Shown here in pieces: positions 1 to 6,002 of a stretch of 12,612 nucleotides of DNA. A program made the position numbers and the translations under genes. Under the pieces are notes generated by a model that worked only from the letters and a program-made list of their open reading frames with translations, was not told where the DNA came from and searched no databases. Positions within the stretch are counted from its first letter, which is position 1. The number at the start of each line of letters is the position of its first letter. The stretch covers positions 1 to 12,612 of the forward strand of contig DAKQ01000101.1 in assembly GCA_002496635.1 (NCBI GenBank). Reading direction: 5' to 3'. The stretch is from Euryarchaeota archaeon UBA82 (GTDB lineage: Archaea; Thermoplasmatota; Poseidoniia; Poseidoniales; Poseidoniaceae).

Positions 1-58
1 ACTCGCATGGCTTAATCGAACTCCAAAAGCGGTCGCCTCTGGCAGGATCAACCAGATT
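1..58 (-). rRNA. rrs: 16S ribosomal RNA, 5' end only (partial)
   Basis: The reverse complement contains TCTGGTTGATCCTGCCAGAG, the conserved archaeal 16S opening, followed by the conserved helix-1/2 region that includes GATTAAGCCATGCGAGT. Only about the first 58 bases are present; the gene continues past the left edge. The 5' end is placed at about position 58 by alignment with the typical archaeal ATTCCGGTTGATCC start, so it may be off by a few bases. The CTGG...CCAG form, in place of the commoner CCGG...CCGG, is also found in Thermoplasma-type 16S genes and fits a Thermoplasmatota origin. It lies on the same strand as the ribosomal protein cluster, about 1.34 kb beyond the secY stop. Confidence 0.93.
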
Positions 59-169
59 TCTCGTGTTTTGATCCCTAGAGTTGTTATCGCAATTAAATTG
101 CTGTCCTAAAAAATTTGGCGAGGTTATGAGCACTATCTCTTGCACACAAAAAATACGTCATAATCTCAA

Positions 170-250
170 ATCACCTACCTGACCCTGAGCGAGCTCCCTT
201 AGGAGGGTTCTCAGAATCGCATGTGCTTCGGCTTCTCGTCATTAGGTGAT
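170..250 (-). repeat. Inverted repeat, leader hairpin A
   Basis: ATCACCT (170-176) pairs with AGGTGAT (244-250), and GAC (181-183) with GTC (238-240) across a small internal loop. Inside this, CTGAG (185-189) pairs with CTCAG (210-214), and CTCC (194-197) with GGAG (202-205). Read as RNA from the minus strand, this is an extended, interrupted stem-loop about 110 bases before mature 16S. It cannot form at the same time as hairpin B, because both use bases 238-250. Confidence 0.45.
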
Positions 251-300
251 GGAAACCTTCACTGTCCGAAGACTCGGGTTCCAACGCCGTTCCCAATGAC
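238..300 (-). repeat. Inverted repeat, leader hairpin B
   Basis: GTCATT (238-243) pairs with AATGAC (295-300) and GGAA (251-254) with TTCC (290-293). An inner CCGA/TCGG pair adds a small apical stem. In a minus-strand transcript this would form before hairpin A, near the presumed transcript start. It shares its GTCATT arm with hairpin A. Confidence 0.4.
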
Positions 301-327
301 GCAAGCAACTCAGCCACTCACCCCCCC

Positions 328-340
328 TATATCAATATAA
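328..340 (-). promoter_or_regulatory. TATA-like element, candidate rRNA promoter
   Basis: The minus strand reads GGTTATATTGATATAGGGGGGG. TTATAT (335-340) resembles an archaeal TATA box, which would put the start of transcription about 25 bases on, near 311, just before hairpin B. The core TATAT-CA-ATATA (328-339) is a near-perfect inverted repeat, so it could bind TBP in either orientation. A run of seven G follows it. No other equally good TATA box was seen between here and 16S. This is a motif-level call only. Confidence 0.35.
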
Positions 341-539
341 CCGCGAATTATGAGGGTGGGAAATAAGAGACTGCGAGCCAATATCATCTTCTTTTGAAAC
401 CTCTGAGACTCCTTCAAACTGTAAAAGGCCTCAATGAAGCCCATTTTTGTTGCTTTTACTGGAATACACACACCCGGTAAAACGTCCTTAGAGGGGGCGC
501 CCCTTTCGTTCTCATAACCATCGCCGTAGACATGAAACA

Positions 540-558
540 AATCCCAAAATTTGGGATT
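540..558. promoter_or_regulatory. Perfect 19-base palindrome, candidate operator
   Basis: AATCCCAAAATTTGGGATT has two perfect 9-base arms around a single central A. It lies 62 bases upstream of the start codon of the plus-strand membrane protein gene and about 30 bases upstream of its TATA-like element. The two-fold symmetry is typical of a site for a dimeric helix-turn-helix regulator. Which regulator binds, and whether it acts on the gene at 621 or on the divergent rRNA promoter, cannot be told from sequence. Confidence 0.4.
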
Positions 559-587
559 CAAATAGGAATTTGATTTCACGACGGGCA

Positions 588-598
588 AAAACTTATTC
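588..598 (+). promoter_or_regulatory. Weak TATA-like element for the 621-1154 gene
   Basis: AAAACTTATTC is centred about 27 bases before the ATG at 621. No Shine-Dalgarno sequence precedes that ATG. An archaeal TATA box at this distance implies that transcription starts at or just before the start codon, giving a leaderless mRNA. The match to a consensus TATA box is modest. Confidence 0.35.
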
Positions 599-620
599 TT
601 TTGCTCGCATTAGTGTTGGT

Positions 621-1154
621 ATGAGAGACCTCAATTCACTAACTGTTATGGAATTGAAGCAACTTCTCAGAGAACAAGATCTTGCTGTATCAGGTAATAA
701 ATCAGAACTCATTTCTCGCCTAGGAGAGTTTCGAGAGAATTTTTCATCCATAGATGATGAAGAAACTACGTCTATAGTCATATCAAATCCTGAAGAAATA
801 ATTCTGGAGAAATCTATTGAAAAGAAGGAAACTTATTGCCCCTCCTGCAGTGGATTACTAAGATATCCATCAGACTACCATGGAGCAATAACATGCCCGA
901 GATGTAAATATAGATTTAAAGTTAAACCAAATTTAAATATGGGTATTGTTTTAACCATCTTACCGTTTATCTCGCTGTTACTTACGATTGTTATTACCTA
1001 CATCGTAAGTGAAAACGATACTACTCCAGATGGACAATTGGGATCAGGCATGGCAGCTGCAGGCGTTTGTATGGGTGGAATGATTCTGTCTGGAATCTTT
1101 TTGGCGGTGGCGATGATTTATGCCATGACTAGGAAGCCGGTCAACTTAGAATGA
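621..1154 (+). CDS. SAP-like / zinc-knuckle / two-helix membrane protein
   Basis: I do not recognise a named family for the full 177-residue protein. In order it has: a SAP-like helix-extension-helix motif at about residues 4-36 (LTVMELKQLLREQ...VSGNKSELISRL), of the kind that often binds nucleic acid; a short polar linker; a zinc-knuckle pattern with Cys73, Cys76, Cys92 and Cys95 (CPSC/CPRC); and two hydrophobic helices at about 107-129 and 144-168. Both termini should lie on the cytoplasmic side. The frame is open from 570, but ATG 621 is chosen because the SAP motif begins right after it and a TATA-like element sits about 27 bases upstream. It is more A+T-rich than the ribosomal genes. It converges on secY and diverges from 16S. 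Its SAP motif resembles that of L32e in this window (18 of 29 aligned residues identical). A role is not inferable beyond a membrane protein with a cytoplasmic nucleic-acid- or protein-binding head. Confidence 0.8.
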   Translation: MRDLNSLTVMELKQLLREQDLAVSGNKSELISRLGEFRENFSSIDDEETTSIVISNPEEIILEKSIEKKETYCPSCSGLLRYPSDYHGAITCPRCKYRFKVKPNLNMGIVLTILPFISLLLTIVITYIVSENDTTPDGQLGSGMAAAGVCMGGMILSGIFLAVAMIYAMTRKPVNLE

Positions 1155-1398
1155 ATTGAGAACCTCTATCAAAGGGCTTGAAGGAATGATCCAAAGGCTT
1201 CGAAAAGGATCATCCAAACTTAGTTTCAAACCCCTCGCCTTAGCCTGAGCCATGGTATCGTTCCATGAAGGATTTGACATATTATCAAATTTTAATTCTT
1301 CATAGTTTACTTAAATCATATCTCTGCATGATTCGATGAACAAATGAATAAGCCATAGTGATGCCACATGGTGCTCTAGAGAGACCTTCTAGGGATCT
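1155..1398. other. Convergent intergenic region, no gene seen
   Basis: This is the gap between the stop of the plus-strand membrane protein and the stop of secY. I see no coding frame or tRNA. It holds an interrupted inverted repeat (1183-1192 GGAATGATCC with 1207-1215 GGATCATCC, one bulged base), a terminator-like hairpin (1272-1300), and the outer arm of the hairpin over the secY stop. Confidence 0.6.
1272..1300 (+). terminator. Hairpin plus T-rich tract after the 621-1154 gene
   Basis: ATTTGA (1272-1277) and TCAAAT (1285-1290) form a 6-base-pair stem with a 7-base loop. TTTAATTCTT follows directly on the plus strand. Archaeal termination depends mainly on the T-rich tract, so this could end the plus-strand transcript. 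No comparable T tract follows the stem on the minus strand. Confidence 0.35.
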
Positions 1399-1410
1399 CT
1401 ACTCAGCACC
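1370..1410 (-). terminator. Hairpin over the secY stop codon
   Basis: GGTGCT (1370-1375) pairs with AGCACC (1405-1410), and TAGAGA (1377-1382) with TCTCTA (1396-1401), giving about 12 base pairs. The secY stop TAG (1399-1401) lies inside the inner stem. It marks the end of the ribosomal protein cluster. No strong U-run follows on the minus strand, so it may be a 3'-end stabilising or processing structure, not a terminator proper. Confidence 0.4.
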
Positions 1411-3339
1411 GAAGAATTGACGCAGCATTGGATGCATTTCCATTGCTTGTTCCTTCTGGATCTGCTCATATGTTCTCAGAATAATTCCAACAGCCAGTAA
1501 CAATCCCGTTCCCGTCGCATTACCAACGGTACCTAACAGGTCAGCACCAGCTGCTAACAGCCCGACAAACGCACCAGAGAAGTATGTTACAGGTGGAATA
1601 TAATTCTCAAGAATCTTTTCAAGAACCTTTGGATTCTTACGGAAACCTGGAATCTGCATACCAGTACGTTCGATTTGCTTTGCAACATCTTTCGTACCCA
1701 TGTTTGTAGTATCAATCCAGAACTTCGCGAAGACCATTGAACCAACCGTCATTAACACAACATAGAAGATTACGTGAAGCATGATCTGAGTCAAACTATG
1801 GCCAAACATGTCCGTCTGTTGATTCAGCAACGGTATGAGCCAATCATTCACCCCCGCCGGCATGGACGCATACCATGCGAAACCTCCTGAAGCTGCCGTT
1901 TGGCCAGGCTCATACGTACCAATATAATCAGACATAGAGAACCAACCTTGCCGGCCTAGCAACGGAGTCTGAGACATCGTGGGATGACTCCAGAATAGAA
2001 GAGAGAACATGTTGACGTTTGCAAGCAATGCAGCCATCAAAATGACAGGAATGTTCGATGCGTAGACAAGTCGAATTGGATACTTACCTCTGTGTCCACG
2101 AACCTTTCCGTGAGTCAGTGGCAATTCCAATTTACTTGATTCAGCATATGCAACTACAATAAACACGATAATACTCGAAATCAGAGCAATTACGGCATTC
2201 GGATGCGTCGCGTCCCCTAACAGGATCATTTCGAATCCATTCAATGAAATCATTTCACCATTCGTCGCCGTCCGGAACATATAGAAAATCATAGGTAACG
2301 TTCCTGCGGGAGGATTTTGTACGGAGTATTCCATGCCAGATGCTGTTGGAAGAGGCGAGAGCGTACCGACGAATGTCGATTGTGCTACACCTGCTGCGAT
2401 GAACAGAGACATACCAGATCCAATACCCCACTTACTGACAAGTTCGTCAAGTAAGAAGACCAGATAAGAACCAGCAAAGAGTTGAGCGACGATTACAAAG
2501 TTTGCCCAACCCATTCCATATTCATCGATGAGGAATTCTGAAGGGTCCAAGAAACCATAGGTCTGTGGAATCGATTCGATTGGAATCATAATCAATACAA
2601 GCAATTTCTGTACACCTTGGTACATCGCTTTGTCTTCACTGTTCGTCAGGTCAAGACGAATAATCTTAGCACCTGCGAAAAGTTGCATAATAATGGAACC
2701 AGTAACGATTGGACCGATCCCCAAGTGCATGATCGTACCTGAAGCACCAGCCATGATTGAGCGGAATCCACTGAACAGATCCATTGCTTGACCGCTGAGT
2801 CCGTAGAGCATGACGTTGGTCATAGCGAAGTAAATGATCAGAACGAATGTTGTCGTCCACATCTTTTCTCCGAATCGAACGTGGCGGTCTGGCTTAGTGA
2901 TAGCTGGATAAACATCTACGAAACGGCTGAGAGCATACAGACGGCTGCTTTGGTCGCCACCCCACATGAAACATGTGAGAATTGCTGCTGCACCGAATCC
3001 GAGTAAGAGTATACCTACAAGGAGGAAACCGACTGCTTCATCGTATCCACCCCATTTGTCTGGACGGCAGTACCAAACTGCAATTGCAACAAAAATGAGC
3101 CATCCATACAACTTAGAGTAACGCCCAATAATAGGCAATTTCTTCATTGAATCTGGAAGATCTATTTGGAAACAAGCCATGACATATGCAACGTATGCTA
3201 CACCGAGAACAATTCCGAAGATTGCTGCATCACGAGCAGCCCCGGTTCCTGAAAGTTCATCCCATTGCCAATAGAAAAGAAGACCGAAATAGAGGACACC
3301 TGTTAGTACAACTCCGAGTGGTACTGGCTTGTGTTTCAT
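1399..3339 (-). CDS. secY: Protein translocase channel subunit SecY, with N-terminal membrane extension
   Basis: SecY is the central pore of the SecYEG/Sec61 translocon in the cytoplasmic membrane. At 646 residues it is longer than the roughly 430-490 usual in archaea. The recognisable SecY core starts near residue 139 (RFVDVYPAITKPDRHVRF, an amphipathic stretch before TM1). It continues with TM1 (about 161-182), the plug region and TM2 (GTIMHLGIGPIVTGSIIMQL), the cytoplasmic loop KVRGHRGKYPIRL, and the conserved C-terminal helices. Residues 1-137 hold four extra hydrophobic segments at about 6-24, 37-58, 78-91 and 102-126. Positive charges fall in the cytoplasmic loops, which keeps the core in its normal topology. 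Two long loops (about residues 330-380 and 455-520) are also larger than usual. The ATG follows GGAGG at 8-base spacing, 18 bases after the L15 stop. It is the last gene of the cluster. Confidence 0.95.
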   Translation of the reverse strand: MKHKPVPLGVVLTGVLYFGLLFYWQWDELSGTGAARDAAIFGIVLGVAYVAYVMACFQIDLPDSMKKLPIIGRYSKLYGWLIFVAIAVWYCRPDKWGGYDEAVGFLLVGILLLGFGAAAILTCFMWGGDQSSRLYALSRFVDVYPAITKPDRHVRFGEKMWTTTFVLIIYFAMTNVMLYGLSGQAMDLFSGFRSIMAGASGTIMHLGIGPIVTGSIIMQLFAGAKIIRLDLTNSEDKAMYQGVQKLLVLIMIPIESIPQTYGFLDPSEFLIDEYGMGWANFVIVAQLFAGSYLVFLLDELVSKWGIGSGMSLFIAAGVAQSTFVGTLSPLPTASGMEYSVQNPPAGTLPMIFYMFRTATNGEMISLNGFEMILLGDATHPNAVIALISSIIVFIVVAYAESSKLELPLTHGKVRGHRGKYPIRLVYASNIPVILMAALLANVNMFSLLFWSHPTMSQTPLLGRQGWFSMSDYIGTYEPGQTAASGGFAWYASMPAGVNDWLIPLLNQQTDMFGHSLTQIMLHVIFYVVLMTVGSMVFAKFWIDTTNMGTKDVAKQIERTGMQIPGFRKNPKVLEKILENYIPPVTYFSGAFVGLLAAGADLLGTVGNATGTGLLLAVGIILRTYEQIQKEQAMEMHPMLRQFFGAE

Positions 3340-3357
3340 CTACTATCCCTCCTGATT

Positions 3358-3783
3358 TCACTCTTCTTCCCATTCGTCCCAGTCGCCACCAGCTTCGAGG
3401 TTTACTGAACCCCCTGCTGCTTCGACCTTTTCGATAGCTGAAGCACTTGCGTTTGCAACAGTCACTGTCAAAGCAGTACTGATTCGACCCGAGCCGAGAA
3501 GTTTGTCGATTCCGAATGCGGACAAGTCGATTGAATCTTTTCCATCTGCCATATCCTTCAATTGGCTAACGTTACATGTAACGTGAACTGTTCGAAGAGT
3601 AGGATGACGGTTGAATCCGTGCATTCCCCAGTGATTAGGCATGTACTTGATTCGAGTCATGACTCTGTGCTTGTTCATACCGGCGTTTCCACGGCCACCA
3701 CGCTTTCCAGCGCCACGGCCTGCTTTCTTTCCACGTCCATGGTATCGGTTTCTTCCACGATGTTTGTTTGCTTTTGTACCCAT
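3358..3783 (-). CDS. rpl15: Large subunit ribosomal protein L15 (uL15)
   Basis: L15 binds 23S rRNA in the large subunit. The 141-residue protein has the typical Lys/Arg/Gly-rich extended N-terminus (NKHRGRNRYHGRGKKAGRGA) that threads into rRNA, followed by the globular C-terminal part. The acidic tail (DEWEEE) is an addition. Two ATG codons lie in tandem at 3786 and 3783. The second is chosen because it is 5 bases from GAGGTG (3789-3794), against 2 bases for the first. The ribosome-binding site overlaps the L30 stop. L15 followed by SecY is the classical end of the spc cluster. Confidence 0.95.
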   Translation of the reverse strand: MGTKANKHRGRNRYHGRGKKAGRGAGKRGGRGNAGMNKHRVMTRIKYMPNHWGMHGFNRHPTLRTVHVTCNVSQLKDMADGKDSIDLSAFGIDKLLGSGRISTALTVTVANASASAIEKVEAAGGSVNLEAGGDWDEWEEE

Positions 3784-3792
3784 CATATCACC

Positions 3793-4263
3793 TCAAATCA
3801 TTCGCTCAACGAGCCCTTTGATGTCGTCTCCACGGGAGCCTAGTGCTCCTCCAACGACATATGATCGCTTGATTCCGCCCCATCCTTTTGCTCCACGAGG
3901 TGGATGCAATCGGAAGACGCGCTTCAAGCCTGGAACATCTTTTACAGTCGCTTCATCATCAACAATTGCCTTAGCGAAATCTGAAATCGACTTGTAAGAA
4001 GTTGCATCTGAAACGATCGCATCAGTTAACGGTGAGTCACCGGTCATTCGGCCACGCTCTTGTAGCATTGCTTCAACTGTTTCAGCATCAGCGTTACCCC
4101 AAGTGACGTAGTCCTTCGCCTTCTGCAGCATACCACGGTATTGTTCATTCTCTGGAATGATGACAGCATGGTTTACCTTGGTGAGGTTGAGATATGACAT
4201 TGTCTCACGAATTGTACGCTCTACGCCTACGTTACTTCGTGCTCTTACGACTATCCAACTCAT
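3793..4263 (-). CDS. rpl30: Large subunit ribosomal protein L30 (uL30), archaeal long form
   Basis: This is the archaeal/eukaryotic L7/L30 type of 156 residues, far longer than the roughly 60-residue bacterial L30. The N-terminal ferredoxin-like L30 fold begins at WIVVRARS. The C-terminal extension carries FRLHPPRGAKGWGGIKRSYV, a signature of the archaeal form that contacts rRNA. ATG 4263 is one base after the S5 stop and lies 7 bases from GGAGG, so translation is probably coupled to S5. Confidence 0.95.
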   Translation of the reverse strand: MSWIVVRARSNVGVERTIRETMSYLNLTKVNHAVIIPENEQYRGMLQKAKDYVTWGNADAETVEAMLQERGRMTGDSPLTDAIVSDATSYKSISDFAKAIVDDEATVKDVPGLKRVFRLHPPRGAKGWGGIKRSYVVGGALGSRGDDIKGLVERMI

Positions 4264-4264
4264 T

Positions 4265-5032
4265 TCAGACCCTCCCTGTATTGATGAACAAACGTTCTCG
4301 CTGTTCGTTGCTAATGCGTGTTATGTTTAATGCTTTGAGGGCGTTAAAAGTTGCAGCAGCATAATTGATGGTGGTTCTGGTTTGACCCTTGGTACGGGAA
4401 AGTACGTCAGTTACACCAGCAAGTTCGAGAACTTTCTTCCCGGTTTCGCCGATAACAAGACCCTTTCCTTTCGCAGCAGGCATGAGTGTTACACGAGTTG
4501 ATGCAGATCGTCCGTTAACCTTGATTGGTACCGAAGTACCCGGGCCAGCGGATGATTCCCAAGACCCATTTCCACGTTGTACGCTGATAAGGTTCAACTT
4601 CGCAGCAACGATTGCCTTTTGAATCGCATTTGAGACGTCCTTAGCCTTAGCCATTGCAAGACCGACGTATCCATTTCGGTTTCCAACAACTGCCATGACA
4701 TTGAATCGAGGTCGTCGACCACTGTCAGTCATTCTTTGAACCATGTTAACGCTGATAACTTCATCTTCCAAATCTGGAAGAAGTGCATCAACAACTTCAA
4801 CTTCACGAACTGGAAGACCAGTTGCAAGTGCTTGCTCGTACGTGATAACTTCTCCAGCATAGACCATGTTTCCAAGACGAGTACGTGGTGTCCAACTTCG
4901 CAAATTGCTGATTGGATCGTACTGATTGTTACGTCGTCGGCGTCGTCCGCCTGTTTCTTCAACTTCTTGCGGAGCGTAAGCTAGAGCAAGCCCTGGTGCT
5001 TGTTGGATTTGAGTTGTTTCTTCTTCAGTCAT
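4265..5032 (-). CDS. rps5: Small subunit ribosomal protein S5 (uS5)
   Basis: S5 lines the mRNA entry channel of the 30S subunit and contributes to decoding accuracy. The N-terminal double-stranded-RNA-binding domain contains VQRMTDSGRRPRFNVMAVVG, followed by the C-terminal S5 domain (GPGTSVPIKV...). At 255 residues it is longer than usual. The excess is mostly residues 1-44: an acidic, Gln/Ala-rich segment and then five arginines in a row (30-34), before the conserved WTPRTRLG. The ATG shares one base with the L18 stop (TGATG), which suggests termination-reinitiation coupling. Confidence 0.95.
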   Translation of the reverse strand: MTEEETTQIQQAPGLALAYAPQEVEETGGRRRRRNNQYDPISNLRSWTPRTRLGNMVYAGEVITYEQALATGLPVREVEVVDALLPDLEDEVISVNMVQRMTDSGRRPRFNVMAVVGNRNGYVGLAMAKAKDVSNAIQKAIVAAKLNLISVQRGNGSWESSAGPGTSVPIKVNGRSASTRVTLMPAAKGKGLVIGETGKKVLELAGVTDVLSRTKGQTRTTINYAAATFNALKALNITRISNEQRERLFINTGRV

Positions 5033-5541
5033 CAGTATGCCCCCTCTATGGATGATTTGGTGGCATCCATGGCTCCAGCAATGGAGGCATCGATGTGAGC
5101 ACCGTTTGTGCGGTCATCATCAGGAAGAACTTCTTCACTGTGAGGAACGTTAAGTCCTGCTTCGACCATACCACGAAGGGCAGCGAATACACGACTGCCA
5201 GGTGTGCTTGCAGCAAGACCGATGTCAAGTACTGCATCTTCATGTCCAGCAGCGATTGCCGCTTTACCAAGTGCGAATCCTACAAGGTAGGAAGCAGGAA
5301 TGGATTTCTTAGACATGGCTTCTGGCCATGAGAATTTCTTAACCAAGTCGTTACCGGTAACGTTGAGGACAACAACGTCGCCTCCCTTAGCCCATGTAAC
5401 AAGTTGGCAAGATGTGCGAGTGTTTGAAACACGAACAACTGCACGAGGCTTTTGACTTCGGAGAAGTCGTAGTCTTCGACGGTAGTCAGTTAGACCTGCT
5501 TTTCGTCGTCGTAGAACTGTTCGTCGTCGATTTCCTTGCAT
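5032..5541 (-). CDS. rpl18: Large subunit ribosomal protein L18 (uL18)
   Basis: L18 binds 5S rRNA and helps anchor it in the central protuberance together with L5. The 169-residue protein has the basic N-terminus (RRRTVLRRRKAGLTDYRRRL), then the conserved core with RAVVRVSNTRTSCQLV and the archaeal GxDxxVLDIGL-like strand (HEDAVLDIGLAASTPGSRVF). The C-terminal tail is short and helical. The ATG overlaps the L19e stop by one base (TGATG), and AAGGTG lies about 7 bases upstream. Confidence 0.95.
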   Translation of the reverse strand: MQGNRRRTVLRRRKAGLTDYRRRLRLLRSQKPRAVVRVSNTRTSCQLVTWAKGGDVVVLNVTGNDLVKKFSWPEAMSKKSIPASYLVGFALGKAAIAAGHEDAVLDIGLAASTPGSRVFAALRGMVEAGLNVPHSEEVLPDDDRTNGAHIDASIAGAMDATKSSIEGAY

Positions 5542-6002
5542 CAGTTGTCACCTTCCTTTAGTTTGACACCTTCAAGGGTCATTTGAGAGCGCATGTGAGC
5601 AATAGATCGATATGAACCACCCTTTGCTTTGAGGTAATATCGTCGGTACTCAGAAGCTGTAATCTCGTCGGTTTCTCGGAGATCTTTGAGAGCCTTGCGT
5701 TGTGAACGAATTGTTCTCATCCATCGGTTTTTACGAGGATTGCGAGCATTCGCAGTACCCATTCTCTTTCCTTGACCCTTCTGACGACCTTTACGTCGTT
5801 GTTCGAGTCGTTGGCGAGCACGTACACGAGATGTTCCTTTGATTGCCTTTGCTCGAATCAATCCTTCTTCGATGAATTCACGAATATCATCTGCTTGTAC
5901 AGAGGATGCAATTTCATCGATGTAATCTGGGTTAACCCAAACACGGTTTTCACCGCATCCAAGGATTTTTGCTGCGAGTCTCTTTTGATTTGTTAATTGC
6001 AT
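5541..6002 (-). CDS. rpl19e: Large subunit ribosomal protein L19e (eL19)
   Basis: L19e is found only in archaea and eukaryotes and binds 23S rRNA near the tunnel exit side of the large subunit. The 153-residue protein has the family hallmark near the N-terminus (QKRLAAKILGCGENRVWVNP), then a long basic helix (RQRLEQRRKGRQKGQGKRMG) and the C-terminal helical arm. Length is normal. The ATG shares one base with the L32e stop (TGATG). Coming between L32e and L18 is the standard archaeal order. Confidence 0.95.
   Translation of the reverse strand: MQLTNQKRLAAKILGCGENRVWVNPDYIDEIASSVQADDIREFIEEGLIRAKAIKGTSRVRARQRLEQRRKGRQKGQGKRMGTANARNPRKNRWMRTIRSQRKALKDLRETDEITASEYRRYYLKAKGGSYRSIAHMRSQMTLEGVKLKEGDN

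Larger units (their letters stand above)
59..310 (-). other. Probable 16S rRNA leader and upstream spacer
   Basis: No protein gene is supported here. The stretch lies between a TATA-like element (328-340) and the 16S 5' end, so it is the likely transcribed leader of the pre-16S RNA. It contains several inverted repeats, listed separately. Part of it should pair with the 3' flank of 16S to form the processing stem, but that flank is outside the window, so the bulge-helix-bulge processing site cannot be checked. No tRNA fold was found. Confidence 0.5.

Noticed and set aside
170..250. Possible tRNA, suggested by 7-base complementary ends (ATCACCT/AGGTGAT)
   Set aside because: No T-arm with GTTCNAN, no D-arm, and no anticodon stem at the right distances. 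The pairing is better read as a leader hairpin.
310..588. 92-residue open frame on the minus strand upstream of 16S
   Set aside because: It starts with TTG and has no ribosome-binding site or recognisable domain. It overlaps the candidate palindrome, and its end overlaps the TATA-like element. It looks like chance open sequence in a regulatory spacer.
570..620. Longer form of the SAP membrane protein starting at 570
   Set aside because: The extra 17 residues are not domain-like and lack a ribosome-binding site. The TATA-like element lies inside this stretch, at leaderless distance from ATG 621.
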